From the NCBI RefSeq assembly GCF_003314995.1, contig NZ_QNRH01000001.1, positions 558,001 to 622,000 on the forward strand: DNA of 64,000 nucleotides, in the 5' to 3' direction. The first letter of the stretch is position 1, and every line of letters begins with the position of its first letter. The notes beneath the pieces are model-generated. The model was not told the origin of the DNA, did no database searches, and worked only from the letters and a program-made list of their open reading frames with translations. The position numbers were made by a program, and so were the translations under genes. Below, piece by piece: positions 7,924 to 16,957 of the stretch. The DNA is from Pseudochrobactrum asaccharolyticum. Its GTDB lineage: Bacteria > Pseudomonadota > Alphaproteobacteria > Rhizobiales > Rhizobiaceae.

Positions 7924-9747
7924 ATGGCAGACATACAAGCAAACCAGAAGGATGAGCCCAAAGAAGCTCATGACGATGCTGACGCAGTGCTGCATCCGGC
8001 GAAAGCCGATGCACAGCCTGTAAGCCAACCTTTATCCGATAGTGCAAGCGTGGCTATACAGCCTAAGGACAAACCGTCGCTTATAGAAGAAACTGTGGAA
8101 GCTGCCGAAGAGCCCGCACCACAAGCGCCGCCTGCGCCTCCGTTGCCACCTGCAAAACCTTTCCTGCTTTCTGCGGCCTTTGTCTGCGCCTCTCTGCTGA
8201 TGTGGATTACACAGGGGATTGGTCTGAATATGGTTGCGGTGAATATTCCGCAATTACAGGGTGGGCTTGGCGCAACAACCGCCGAAACGACGTGGCTGCT
8301 GGCTGCCTATATGGCGCCGAATGTCAGCCTGACCTTGTTTCTGATGAAAATCCGCACGCAATACGGCCTGCGTTTGTTCACCGAACTTGGCCTTCTGGCC
8401 TTTGTGCTGGTGACCTCGCTGCACTGGTTCATTCATGATCTGAACTCGGCGCTGATCGTGCGGTTCTTTTCCGGTGCTGCAGCATCGCCGATGTCGACAC
8501 TCGGCTTTTTCTACATGCTGGAAGCGTTTCCACCGAGCAAGAAGATGAGCTGGGGGCTGTGTCTGGCTCTGACCTGCACCACAATTGGTGCTCCATTAGC
8601 ACGCATTATCTCGCCGAGCTTGCTCGGAATAGGGTTGTGGCCGCAGCTTTATATGCTGGAAATCGGTCTGGCGCTGATGTGCTTTGCAACGGTTTATACG
8701 CTTAAGCTGACGCCTATTCCGCATCAGAAAGTGCTCGAAAAGCTGGATTTCATCAGCTATCCGCTGATTGCACTTGGCTTTGGCCTACTGGCGATGATGC
8801 TGGTTGTCGGGCGGCTTTATTGGTGGCTGGAGGCGCCATGGATCGGTGTTTGCCTTGCTGTTGCTTTTGGTGCGCTGGCACTGGCCGCAGCGATTGAGTT
8901 TAATCGCGAAAACCCGTTGCTCAATATCCGCTGGCTGACAAGTCGCCAGACGCTGACGTTTGCCGGTATGTTGTTGGTCTTTCGTCTGGTGCTTTCCGAG
9001 CAGACGGCCGGAGCAACGGGTATGTTTCAGGCTTTAGGTATTTATAATGAGCAGAGCACCGGTCTCTATTGGGTGCTGATCGCCAGTTCCGTTATGGGTG
9101 GTATTATCTGTGCAATGGTCATCAGACCAGGCAGAGAAGCGTATATTTATACCGTGGCATTGCTGCTGATTATGAGCGGCGCCTTTATGGACGGACATGC
9201 CAATAATCTGACACGGCCTGAGATGATGTATCTTAGTCAGGCAATGATTTCTTTTGGCGGTGCTTTATTCTTGCCGCCTGCAATGGCCGCGGGTCTGGTC
9301 AGTGCGCTGAAAAACGGCCCTACCTATATTACCAGCTTCATTGTGGTGTTTATTTTCACACAAAGTGTCGGCGGCTTGTTTGGTTCGGCGGTGTTCGGCA
9401 GCTTTGTGACGTGGCGGCAGCAACATCATATGCGTGCGCTTTATGATCAGATTGTAATGACTGATCCTTTGGTGGCGCAGCGTATAGCACAGCTGTCTGC
9501 CTCTGTGTCGAAGGTGATCACGGATCCGGTCTATGTCAATGCTGAAGGTGCCGCTCTGCTTGGTCAGCAGATTGTGAAAGAGGCTACCGTTCTATCCTAT
9601 AACGATCTGTTTTTGCTGGTGTCTGCCATTGCTGCAATGACGCTGGCTATTCTGATTATCCGGCGGGTTGTCGTGCCTGCGCTGTATCAGCTCTGGAACT
9701 TTTTGCAGCGCCATATAGCAGCTGCTGAACAACCCGCCGTAAACTGA
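7924..9747 (+). CDS. MFS multidrug efflux transporter, DHA2/EmrB type
   Basis: 607 residues with about 14 membrane helices, i.e. the DHA2 drug:H+ antiporter family. Helix 1 contains VAVNIPQLQGGLGATTAETTW, the DHA2 motif region, followed by WLLAAYMAPNVSLTLFLMKI. The pairing with the downstream HlyD gene suggests a two-part EmrAB-like pump that exports across both membranes with an outer membrane channel encoded elsewhere. Odd: the first ~80 residues are a hydrophilic Ala/Pro/Glu-rich extension (APQAPPAPPLPPAKP) before helix 1, which typical EmrB (about 510 residues) lacks. The substrate cannot be told from sequence. Confidence 0.9.
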   Translation: MADIQANQKDEPKEAHDDADAVLHPAKADAQPVSQPLSDSASVAIQPKDKPSLIEETVEAAEEPAPQAPPAPPLPPAKPFLLSAAFVCASLLMWITQGIGLNMVAVNIPQLQGGLGATTAETTWLLAAYMAPNVSLTLFLMKIRTQYGLRLFTELGLLAFVLVTSLHWFIHDLNSALIVRFFSGAAASPMSTLGFFYMLEAFPPSKKMSWGLCLALTCTTIGAPLARIISPSLLGIGLWPQLYMLEIGLALMCFATVYTLKLTPIPHQKVLEKLDFISYPLIALGFGLLAMMLVVGRLYWWLEAPWIGVCLAVAFGALALAAAIEFNRENPLLNIRWLTSRQTLTFAGMLLVFRLVLSEQTAGATGMFQALGIYNEQSTGLYWVLIASSVMGGIICAMVIRPGREAYIYTVALLLIMSGAFMDGHANNLTRPEMMYLSQAMISFGGALFLPPAMAAGLVSALKNGPTYITSFIVVFIFTQSVGGLFGSAVFGSFVTWRQQHHMRALYDQIVMTDPLVAQRIAQLSASVSKVITDPVYVNAEGAALLGQQIVKEATVLSYNDLFLLVSAIAAMTLAILIIRRVVVPALYQLWNFLQRHIAAAEQPAVN

Positions 9748-9769
9748 TTTTGATTTGAGAGTATCTGAA

Positions 9770-10819
9770 ATGCAGAAGATTTTTCGTAACTCAGCCACAT
9801 TATTCATTCTGGCTATCGGGCTTTGCGGCGTGTTGTTTATTCTCTACGCGTGGCAGTTGCCGCCGTTCCGCTCCTCGGTTGAAATGACTGAGTATGCCTA
9901 TGTGCGCGGGCAGGTAACAATCGTCAGTCCGCAGCTTGCCGGTTATATTACAAATGTGCCGCAGCGTGATTATCTGCGTGTGAAAAAAGGTGATGTTCTG
10001 TTTACGCTGGATGACCGCATTTATGTTCAGAAACTGAAGCAGGCTGATGCTATGTTACAGACGCAGAAAGCCGCTCTGGCGAATTCTGAACAGGATCGTC
10101 TTGCGGCCGAAGCGCGGACACGGTCGGGTGAGGCTGTACTGAACAGTGCAAAGGCAGCCTTGGTCGTTGCAGAGGCGAACTATAATCGCGTGACACCTCT
10201 GCGTAAAAGCGGAGTGATGACCCAGAGCAATGAAGATCAGTCGCTTTCAGCTCTCGAGCAGGCGCGCGGTTCGGTTAGTCAGGCTGAGGCCGCACTGGAA
10301 GTGAATAAGCAGGATGTGCAGTCGATTGTCGTGCGCCGTCATTCATTGGAAGCTGCGGTCACCAATGCAGAAGCAGCAGTCGATCTTGCTAAAATTGACC
10401 TGAGCAATACGAAAATCATTGCGCCGCAGGATGGTGTTCTTGGTGAAATTGGTGCGAAACCCGGCCAATATGTCAATATCGGTGCGCAGCTGACCTCTCT
10501 GGTTCCGGATAAGAAGTGGGTGATTGCGAATTTCAAAGAAACGCAATTCTACGGCATGAAAGTCGGCTTGCCCGTAAGCTTTACAGTCGATGCACTTGGT
10601 TATGAGAAAATGACCGGCCGTATCGAGGCTTTCTCACCGGCCACAGGTTCAGAATTCAGTGTATTGAAGGCTGACAATGCCACAGGTAATTTTATTAAGG
10701 TGGCGCAGCGTTTGCCGGTTCGCATTGCTATTGATGAAGGCCAGCCACAGGAAGACAAGCTTGCGCCTGGTATGTCAGTTATTGTTAAAGTCGATACCAG
10801 CGCGAGTATCGAAAAATAA
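9770..10819 (+). CDS. HlyD family membrane fusion protein (EmrA-like)
   Basis: 349 residues: a single N-terminal membrane anchor (TLFILAIGLCGVLFILYAW), a lipoyl-like half (VSPQLAGYITNVPQRDYLRV, KKGDVLFTLDDRIYVQKL), a long alpha-helical hairpin rich in Ala/Gln (about residues 95-200), the second lipoyl half (IIAPQDGVLGEIGAKPGQYV) and a beta-barrel. It acts as the periplasmic adaptor of the preceding MFS pump. The ATG at 9770 is preferred over TTG at 9755 and follows GAGAG at suitable spacing. It lies 22 bases after the transporter stop and is co-transcribed. Confidence 0.92.
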   Translation: MQKIFRNSATLFILAIGLCGVLFILYAWQLPPFRSSVEMTEYAYVRGQVTIVSPQLAGYITNVPQRDYLRVKKGDVLFTLDDRIYVQKLKQADAMLQTQKAALANSEQDRLAAEARTRSGEAVLNSAKAALVVAEANYNRVTPLRKSGVMTQSNEDQSLSALEQARGSVSQAEAALEVNKQDVQSIVVRRHSLEAAVTNAEAAVDLAKIDLSNTKIIAPQDGVLGEIGAKPGQYVNIGAQLTSLVPDKKWVIANFKETQFYGMKVGLPVSFTVDALGYEKMTGRIEAFSPATGSEFSVLKADNATGNFIKVAQRLPVRIAIDEGQPQEDKLAPGMSVIVKVDTSASIEK

Positions 10820-10846
10820 TCGTATAGCAGCGGTGCAGAGGACAGA

Positions 10847-11392
10847 ATGCAGAATATAGAACTACGCCGCCTTGAGCACAGTGAAGTGGAGACAGTCTGG
10901 CAGATTGAGCGCCGTGAACTGGTTCACGAAGTCTACCGCTTTAACAGTGGCGTATTGCAGCTGCATCCGGAGTTCTACGATACGCAGGATTGGCCGGAAG
11001 GTGAACCGGAGCTTTATACGCCGATCCTGCTCGACTGCTATGATCATGGCGGGTTATTTATTGGTGCTTATGCCGGACAGCAATTGATTGCGGTTGTGGT
11101 TGTGGATGCCCGTCCGGTTGGTGATTACCCGCATTATCGCCAACTGGCATTCCTGCATGTTAGCCACAACTGGCGCGGGCAGGGATTAGCCTCACGCCTT
11201 TATCGTCAGGCTATGGAATTGACCAAAATGCAGGGTGTTGAAGGCTTCTATATTTCATCAACCTCAACAAAACACACAGTCGATTTTTATATGCATCAGG
11301 GGGGTAAGCCGGTCATACATCCGGATAAAGCTCTCTATGCTTTAGAACCGGATGATATTCATCTGCTTCATAGATTCTCTGATGCGGAATGA
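10847..11392 (+). CDS. GNAT family N-acetyltransferase
   Basis: 181 residues with the GNAT fold. Motif A, which binds the acetyl-CoA pyrophosphate, reads LHVSHNWRGQGLASRLYRQA, preceded by the LIAVVVVDARPVG strand and followed by GFYISSTSTKHTVDFYMHQG. It lies 27 bases downstream of the HlyD gene on the same strand, so it is probably the last gene of the MarR-controlled efflux operon. A role in modifying a drug or metabolite handled by the pump is conceivable, but no substrate can be assigned. Confidence 0.85.
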   Translation: MQNIELRRLEHSEVETVWQIERRELVHEVYRFNSGVLQLHPEFYDTQDWPEGEPELYTPILLDCYDHGGLFIGAYAGQQLIAVVVVDARPVGDYPHYRQLAFLHVSHNWRGQGLASRLYRQAMELTKMQGVEGFYISSTSTKHTVDFYMHQGGKPVIHPDKALYALEPDDIHLLHRFSDAE

Positions 11393-11401
11393 TGTTGCGA
11401 T

Positions 11402-11713
11402 TTATTTTTTACAGCGCTGCTTGCCAAGCTGAACATTGAATTGTCTGGGGCCAACAAGTCCGGGCTTGGCAGGGAGAGAGACGATCTTCGCAGTAATGGT
11501 GCAATTTCCGGCAGCCACCAGATACTGATCATCTTTTTGATAGACAATTTTCGTAATCGGCTGGTAAGGGGAAAGTGTCTCAGTAACAGCTGTGATTACC
11601 GCATTCATCTCATTGGCACGTTGATATTGCGGCGCCAGTGCAGCCATCGAAACTGTGCTGAAACCTGCCAGCATTAAAATAGCGACAATCAGCCTTAAAA
11701 TCATATTGCGCAT
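11402..11713 (-). CDS. Small secreted protein of unknown function
   Basis: 103 residues, not recognised as a named family. A signal peptide (MILRLIVAILMLAGFSTVSM, cleaved around AALA) precedes a ~75-residue mature part with two cysteines (AAGNCTITAK and KQRCKK), which may form a disulfide. It is convergent with the GNAT gene, their stops only 9 bases apart. The signal peptide and the codon-like pattern argue for a real gene. Likely periplasmic. Confidence 0.65.
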   Translation of the reverse strand: MRNMILRLIVAILMLAGFSTVSMAALAPQYQRANEMNAVITAVTETLSPYQPITKIVYQKDDQYLVAAGNCTITAKIVSLPAKPGLVGPRQFNVQLGKQRCKK

Positions 11714-11781
11714 TTCATTTGCCCTTTGAACGGATCAGTATTTTTGAAGCTGACAAACACTATCATAGTCGGAGCACGGAT

Positions 11782-12033
11782 TTAATCGTCGCTGAAATCC
11801 GGAGTTTCCCCAAAGCTGGCAAGCAGGCGCGGGGCGTTCATATCGCCGCTTTCCTCATCCACCTGCACGGCATAGGCTGCAACGCCGATATAGCGCGCTG
11901 ACATGGAAGTGGCGATTTTAATCGCGCTGGCCTCACTGGAGGCAGGGCGCATTTCCGCTGCAACAAGCTTTTGGTTGTTCTTGCGGAACGGCATTATGAT
12001 GTATTTTTCTGGTTTGGCCACTGCGAGAGACAT
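11782..12033 (-). CDS. Conserved small protein of unknown function
   Basis: 83 residues with no signal peptide. The sequence KPEKYIIMPFRKNNQKLVAA followed by EMRPASSEASAIKIATSMSA and YIGVAAYAVQVDEESGD resembles a small alpha/beta protein seen in rhizobia without assigned function. GGAG lies upstream of the ATG on the minus strand. It is a single gene transcribed away from tRNA-Pro. Confidence 0.65.
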   Translation of the reverse strand: MSLAVAKPEKYIIMPFRKNNQKLVAAEMRPASSEASAIKIATSMSARYIGVAAYAVQVDEESGDMNAPRLLASFGETPDFSDD

Positions 12034-12181
12034 AGTGGAATCTCCTTTGCGTTCCTATAATGTTCTCAATTTGTGATCTCTGTCAAGGGGAGTGAAAGAT
12101 CGTGGACTTATTGTCAAATGATCTCCGCACATTGAAGGCTCTTGCCAATAAAATCTTTATATCCTAAGGCTTTTAGGTGTT

Positions 12182-12258
<77 letters not shown>

Positions 12259-12438
12259 TGTTTTCAAACAATGATTTACTTGTATTTTTGCGCATAGAAC
12301 GGCCGGTTTTCATAAATTGTGCCGGTGTTTTGTTACGCTTAATAATGACCGTAAAAAAAATTTAACAACCTGATATAAAAAGAAAGTTGAATTTTATTGA
12401 CGCCTTCCCATATCCTCGGGATAACGAAGGAGTTCGGC

Positions 12439-12678
12439 ATGAAAACGATAATTGCAGCTACAATTTTGACATTTACAGCCATGAACGCTTATGCGGCAGT
12501 GCCTGAAGGTGCAAAGCTTTCAGAAATTATTGCTAAAATTGAGAATACAGCTGATGTGAAATATATTGACGAAATTGATTGGAATGACCGCGGATATTAC
12601 GAAATTGATTATTATCTGAATAGTGGTGCAAAGGTTGAGGTCAAGATTGATCCGAAAACCGGCGAAACCGTCAAATAA
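12439..12678 (+). CDS. PepSY-like small periplasmic protein
   Basis: 79 residues from the ATG at 12439, which follows AAGGAG. A signal peptide (MKTIIAATILTFTAMNAYAA) precedes a ~60-residue PepSY-type module: LSEIIAKIENTADVKYIDEI, then YYEIDYYLNSGAKVEVKIDP and KTGETV. PepSY modules bind or inhibit peptidases or act as sensors; the actual role here is unknown. It is a monocistronic gene, 180 bases after tRNA-Pro. Confidence 0.78.
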   Translation: MKTIIAATILTFTAMNAYAAVPEGAKLSEIIAKIENTADVKYIDEIDWNDRGYYEIDYYLNSGAKVEVKIDPKTGETVK

Positions 12679-12864
12679 TTGAGAGATTTAAAACATAGGG
12701 CTCCATATTGAACGGCTTTGTAAATGTGGAGCCAGACAAATCTATCCTGGATTTGAAGACGATATTTCCATCAGGCGCATGAGCAGAGAATTTGTATCAA
12801 TGCTCAGTCCAATCTTTGCAAGATCAATGACATCGACAGGAGATAGCTCCCCTATATATGATCG

Positions 12865-13152
12865 ATGATGGTAGACAGAATGAAGCTGACACAAATAAAT
12901 TTGCTAATTGATATTCCTGAACTCAACCGCTTCAATATTGGGGATAAAGTTGTGACTGAGGCATCAGAACGCTTCAACCAGACCGAGGGAATTGTTGTCG
13001 GCATTGAGCTTCGGCAGCTCAATTCTAGTGATATTGCTATTCCGAATATTACCTTGCTGGATAATGAGGGCAGTCTGAAAAGCGGTTTTAAACCTGCGGA
13101 TTTGCGCCTGTTTGGCATTCCGACCCCCCGTCCAGGTAAAGGTCTGCACTGA
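12865..13152 (+). CDS. Hypothetical protein with a possible SH3-like barrel
   Basis: 95 residues (or 90 if the ATG at 12880 is used; neither has a strong ribosome site). The pattern FNIGDKVVTEASERFNQTEG, IVVGIELRQLNSSDIAIPNI, TLLDNEGSLKSGFKPADLR resembles a small all-beta protein of the KOW/SH3 kind, but I do not recognise a named family. The opposite strand also has an open frame here, which looks like a shadow because its composition is odd (many Ser and Arg). Confidence is moderate. Confidence 0.5.
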   Translation: MMVDRMKLTQINLLIDIPELNRFNIGDKVVTEASERFNQTEGIVVGIELRQLNSSDIAIPNITLLDNEGSLKSGFKPADLRLFGIPTPRPGKGLH

Positions 13153-13176
13153 TAGGGGACACTACCATTTTGCATC

Positions 13177-13213
13177 TTCAGCGCCGCTTGGTTTAACCAC
13201 AAGTGGCGCTGAA
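13177..13213. terminator. Hairpin after the hypothetical gene
   Basis: TTCAGCGCC-G-CTT pairs with AAG-T-GGCGCTGAA across an 11-base loop (13 positions, one G/T mismatch). It is followed by AT-rich sequence rather than a clean T-tract, so it is a weak terminator candidate. Confidence 0.5.
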
Positions 13214-13283
13214 ATTATAATGTTACATTTTTAATGTCCGGAGGCTAAAGTGCTCACTCAGATTATATATGAGGTGAAGCTTT

Positions 13284-13940
13284 ATGTCGGGACAACAGAA
13301 AACGGTAAAACATTGGTCCAAAGTCGAAATTCTGGCCGATACCGTTAAAAATCCTAACATTCATATACGCGGTAAAAACAGTTATTATAGCGATGCCTGG
13401 AGCGGAAGCTTCGAGGAAAGTGTTGTGCGTTATCACTATGGCGATGAGTATAGTCTCGCCCATTGGGAAACGCTGTGGGAAATTGACCAGCTTTATATCG
13501 GCGATTATGTCTGTATCGGCGCTGAGGCTGTTATTTTAATGGGCGGTAATCATACGCACCGCACCGACTGGTTCAGTCTCTATCCTTTTCCGGAAATAAT
13601 TGCAGATGCCTATATGGCTAAAGGTGACACTGTCATCGAGGACGGTGCATGGATTGGTATGCGGGCAATGATCATGCCAGGTGTAACGATCGGTGAGGGG
13701 GCGATTGTCGCCTCCGGTGCATTGGTCACGAAGTCCGTTGCGCCTTATACAATCGTTGCCGGTAATCCTGCCGCGCCGATTAAGCAACGTTTTGCTGAAG
13801 CGACAACAGAGCAATTGCTGGAACTCAAAATCTATCAGTGGGAAAAAGCGAAATTCGATGCTCTGAGGCAATATATTTGCTCGGATGATATCGGCAAGCT
13901 GGTTGAGGCTGCAAAGCTTTATGATGCGAAGCACGCATAA
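13284..13940 (+). CDS. CatB/Vat-type xenobiotic acetyltransferase (left-handed beta-helix)
   Basis: 218 residues of the hexapeptide-repeat XAT family. N-terminal VKNPNIHIRGKNSYYSDAWS, then LYIGDYVCIGAEAVILMGGN, the catalytic His region NHTHRTDWFSLYPF, repeats DTVIEDGAWIGMRAMIMPGV / TIGEGAIVASGALVTKSVAP and the closing YTIVAGNPAAPIKQRF. Homologues acetylate chloramphenicol (CatB) or streptogramin A (Vat) with acetyl-CoA, in the cytoplasm. Sequence alone does not settle drug resistance, since many chromosomal members have other substrates. A GAGGTGA ribosome site precedes the ATG, and a terminator follows. Single-gene unit. Confidence 0.88.
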   Translation: MSGQQKTVKHWSKVEILADTVKNPNIHIRGKNSYYSDAWSGSFEESVVRYHYGDEYSLAHWETLWEIDQLYIGDYVCIGAEAVILMGGNHTHRTDWFSLYPFPEIIADAYMAKGDTVIEDGAWIGMRAMIMPGVTIGEGAIVASGALVTKSVAPYTIVAGNPAAPIKQRFAEATTEQLLELKIYQWEKAKFDALRQYICSDDIGKLVEAAKLYDAKHA

Positions 13941-13981
13941 GAGATAAACTTCGCTGATCCGGTTACAACCCGATCTGACAC

Positions 13982-14008
13982 AAACGCCCGTTTCAACGGG
14001 CGTTTTTT
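13982..14008. terminator. Rho-independent terminator after the acetyltransferase
   Basis: AAACGCCCGTT / AACGGGCGTTT with a 2-base loop, then T6. It also stands 20 bases beyond the stop of the convergent minus-strand DMT gene. Confidence 0.88.
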
Positions 14009-14027
14009 CATTGGGACATGCTCCTTA

Positions 14028-14372
14028 TCAGAACGGGCCTTTAAAGACGAAAAAGGCACCGAGGCAGATAAAGCCAAAACCAATTATATGATTGATCGTG
14101 ATATTCTCGCCCAGATACAGCACAGAGAAACCAGCGAATACACTCAGAGTGATCACTTCCTGAATGGTTTTCAGTTCTGCTGCACTATAGATGCCATGCC
14201 CCATGCGATTGGCTGGAACCGCCAGGCAATATTCAAAAAAAGCAATCAGCCAGCTGACAACGATCACCAGTATCAATGGTTTATTTGTGAATTTCAGATG
14301 CCCGTACCAGGCAAAAGTCATGAAAATATTAGATGCGCAAAGCAACAGGATCGGCTTGAGATAGTTAGCCAT
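14028..14372 (-). CDS. DMT family (DUF486) membrane protein
   Basis: 114 residues with four predicted membrane helices. The DUF486 pattern is clear: LLCASNIFMTFAWYGHLKF at the start, FFEYCLAVPANRMGHGIYSA, then LKTIQEVITLSVFAGFSVLY and the final helix IIGFGFICLGAFFVFKGPF. The family resembles small drug/metabolite transporters, and no substrate is known. I set the start at 14372 (MANYLKP), dropping an arginine-rich extension without homology. Confidence 0.88.
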   Translation of the reverse strand: MANYLKPILLLCASNIFMTFAWYGHLKFTNKPLILVIVVSWLIAFFEYCLAVPANRMGHGIYSAAELKTIQEVITLSVFAGFSVLYLGENITINHIIGFGFICLGAFFVFKGPF

Positions 14373-14505
14373 GATATGCCTCAATATACCGGCGGGTGTC
14401 AGGATCGACAAAGCACCGATAGCTCTATTCTCAGCATAAGTAAAACGCCTTCGGATATTTCTCCGGAGCATTTGAGATGTTGAACGTTCTATAGTGCAAT
14501 AATGA

Positions 14506-14532
14506 AAAATGCGGGTTTAAAGCCCGCATTTT
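14506..14532. terminator. Terminator between XRE and DMT genes
   Basis: AAAATGCGGG (14506-14515) pairs with CCCGCATTTT (14523-14532) around a 7-base loop. On the minus strand it ends the XRE gene. Confidence 0.82.
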
Positions 14533-14565
14533 CAGTTGTGATTGTATAGCTGTATTTGCAAGGAT

Positions 14566-14865
14566 TTATGGCACGTCGTCATAGCCGACGATACCGCCTT
14601 CTGCTTCAAGTGCAGAAATCCGTTTGGCCTCAGAGCGGGTAAATTTCAACCGGACACCGATGCCGCCGCCATTCTCGGGAATGAAGACTGCTCCGGCATC
14701 TTCAAGCGCTTTCTGTAATGCTTCCAGAACGCTATGGTCAGGCGTGTCAAGCTTGCGCTCAAACAACTCAATGACACCAATTTCAATGCCGGAGAACGAG
14801 GATAATCTTTCACGGCTAAGTTCAATTAAGGTACGGGCAGCTTTACATTGCGGGCCGGTAATCAT
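14566..14865 (-). CDS. Small XRE-family helix-turn-helix regulator
   Basis: 99 residues from the ATG at 14865. The N-terminal ITGPQCKAARTLIELSRERL, FSGIEIGVIELFERKLDTPD form a Cro/CI-type helix-turn-helix, and LEALQKALEDAGAVFIPENG followed by GIGVRLK is the usual short tail of the Rhizobiales XRE family. The first helix (PQCKAARTLIELS) takes the place of the normal MRAARALLGWS. Target unknown; it might act on its own promoter. The longer frame start at 14913 is less likely. Confidence 0.8.
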   Translation of the reverse strand: MITGPQCKAARTLIELSRERLSSFSGIEIGVIELFERKLDTPDHSVLEALQKALEDAGAVFIPENGGGIGVRLKFTRSEAKRISALEAEGGIVGYDDVP

Positions 14866-15265
14866 CACACATCTGTCCTTCTGCTGAGGTCTGTTTAGTT
14901 CTACTGAAAACATACCTTAAGAGATTGAGAAACAAAGCCTTATTTCTTGTATCATAACGCAGTTTCTGCCGGTTGAAACAAGACTTTTTGAAGCGGTCTG
15001 ACAGGTTGAAATCCGCTTTTTGTTCAAAAATCGGCTTTAGATGACATAATTTCGTCTGAAAACGGATGCTTGGTTATTGGCTATGCAGTGTTTGAACTGA
15101 AAATTTATAAATTTTGGTCATTATTGATATTAATTAAAATAGATTTTTAAAAATTTAATATTGGATATTCGGCATAATTTTTATGCAGATTATAAGCTAT
15201 CTGAAAGCACATGATTTCTTGACGGATATGTAAGATGTAGTTTTTTTATTTAGAACAGGTGACAT
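14866..15265. other. AT-rich intergenic region upstream of eptA
   Basis: 400 bases with no credible ORF. It is notably A/T rich from 15090 to 15260. It must contain the divergent promoters of the XRE gene and eptA, but I see no clear operator or response-regulator repeat. Confidence 0.45.
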
Positions 15266-16900
15266 ATGAAATTCAAAAGAATTTCTGTAGCAAGTAATTT
15301 ATTATGTTTTATTTCAGCTATTTATATTGCGATCTTTTTTAACCGAACTGTGTTTGCATTCATATCAGATTATCTGAACGGCGATTATCTGGTTACCGGA
15401 GTTGTTGTTTTAGCAATATTTTTGCTGACTTATTGCCTCCTCGTCTTATTCTCAGCGCCATATCTCATCAAACCGGCGTTGATTTTCTTTATCGCCGTTT
15501 CGGCCTCATCTGCCTATTTTATCGACCATTTCGGGGTTTTTATTACGCCGAATATGATTGAAAATGCTGCGACAACAACAAGAGCAGAATCCGGACACCT
15601 GATTAACGGTCATTTTATTCTGAGCATGTTGCTTTATGCCGGCTTGCCAAGTGCTCTGATATTCTGGGTGAAGATTAAACACCGGCCTTTTACGCAGAAA
15701 TTATGGGTCAATACATTATTGATTTCCGGTTGTCTGATCGTCACGTTGGTTTTGGTTATGAACCATTTCGGGACGATTTCGTCGATGTTTCGTGACAAAA
15801 AAGAAGAGATTGTCGCGAGGATAAATCCTCTGGCGCCGGTTAGCAGCAGTATTCGCTATTTAGTAAAGGCGAATAAAGAGCGCACTTATGTTGCAAAGCC
15901 GCTTGGTACAGATGCGGTGCAGCTTAAACCTTATAAGGGCGATGGCGATAAAAAACGCCTGACGGTGATTGTGGTTGGCGAAACAGCACGGGCGCAGAGC
16001 TTTAGTTTCAATGGTTATGCCCATGACACCAATCCGCAATTACGCGCGCGGGATGTGCTGAATTTCAGCAACACGACCAGTTGCGGCACAGAGACAGCCG
16101 TATCAGTGCCTTGTATGTTCTCACCTTTTCCGCGAGCAGATTATAGCAGCAAGAAGTTCCGTCAGTCAGAAAATCTGATGGATGTGCTGAACCATGCAGG
16201 TCTGCAGCCATTATGGATTGAGAATAACACCGGCACCAAACGTGTTGCAGACCGAATTGAAACAATTGATCTCAGCCTTATGCAAGAGGGGAATCCGAAT
16301 TGCGAGGATGGTGAATGTTATGATCAGGTGCTGGTTGATCAACTCGCAGCACGGATGGACGGATTTAAATCCAATACCGTGGTTGTGCTGCATATGCTTG
16401 GCAGCCATGGGCCTGCTTATTACCGGCGTTATCCTGCGGATGCGGCGGTTTTTAAACCTGCTTGTAACACATCGAACTTTTCCGAATGCACGCAGCAGGA
16501 GATCATCAATGCCTATGATAATACGATCCTCTATACGGATAAGATTCTGGCAGAGATTATTGATCTTCTGAAGTCAAAGGAGGGGGAGTTTGCGTCCTCG
16601 ATGATCTATATGTCAGACCATGGGGAATCCCTTGGCGAGAAAGGGCTTTATCTGCACGGCATGCCATATTTCATCGCACCGCGTGAGCAGACCTCTATTC
16701 CGTTCTTCAGTTGGTTCTCGCCGGATTTCCTGAAACAGAATGATCTGGATATGGCTTGTCTCAGGCAGCAGACGGATAAGCCAACCTCGCATGATGATCT
16801 GTTCAATCTGGCATTGGGTCTGATGGATGTGAAAACCAGCATCTATGATGAGAAACTGGATATTTTCAATATTTGCCGGAGTGTTGAAACCGCGAACTAA
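15266..16900 (+). CDS. eptA: Lipid A phosphoethanolamine transferase (EptA/MCR family)
   Basis: 544 residues. An N-terminal part of about five membrane helices (to ~residue 175) is followed by a periplasmic sulfatase-fold catalytic domain. Visible metal and catalytic elements are VVGETARAQSFSFNGY (Glu ~240), the nucleophile Thr ~275 in SCGTETAVSVPCMFSPF, VVVLHMLGSHGPAYYRRYP and MSDHGESLGEKGLYLHG (Asp/His ~451-452). The enzyme moves phosphoethanolamine from phosphatidylethanolamine to lipid A, lowering its negative charge and polymyxin binding. No phosphatase or two-component genes lie beside it. This family includes plasmid MCR; nothing here suggests mobility. Confidence 0.93.
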   Translation: MKFKRISVASNLLCFISAIYIAIFFNRTVFAFISDYLNGDYLVTGVVVLAIFLLTYCLLVLFSAPYLIKPALIFFIAVSASSAYFIDHFGVFITPNMIENAATTTRAESGHLINGHFILSMLLYAGLPSALIFWVKIKHRPFTQKLWVNTLLISGCLIVTLVLVMNHFGTISSMFRDKKEEIVARINPLAPVSSSIRYLVKANKERTYVAKPLGTDAVQLKPYKGDGDKKRLTVIVVGETARAQSFSFNGYAHDTNPQLRARDVLNFSNTTSCGTETAVSVPCMFSPFPRADYSSKKFRQSENLMDVLNHAGLQPLWIENNTGTKRVADRIETIDLSLMQEGNPNCEDGECYDQVLVDQLAARMDGFKSNTVVVLHMLGSHGPAYYRRYPADAAVFKPACNTSNFSECTQQEIINAYDNTILYTDKILAEIIDLLKSKEGEFASSMIYMSDHGESLGEKGLYLHGMPYFIAPREQTSIPFFSWFSPDFLKQNDLDMACLRQQTDKPTSHDDLFNLALGLMDVKTSIYDEKLDIFNICRSVETAN

Positions 16901-16957
16901 AATATTTCACAGTCAAGTTGTGGCAACTTTCCGTAGTGATAATGCGGCAAACTTAAG

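Noticed and set aside
12852-13202. 116-codon minus-strand frame opposite the small hypothetical gene
   Set aside because: Ser/Arg-rich shadow without ribosome site; the plus-strand product looks more protein-like.
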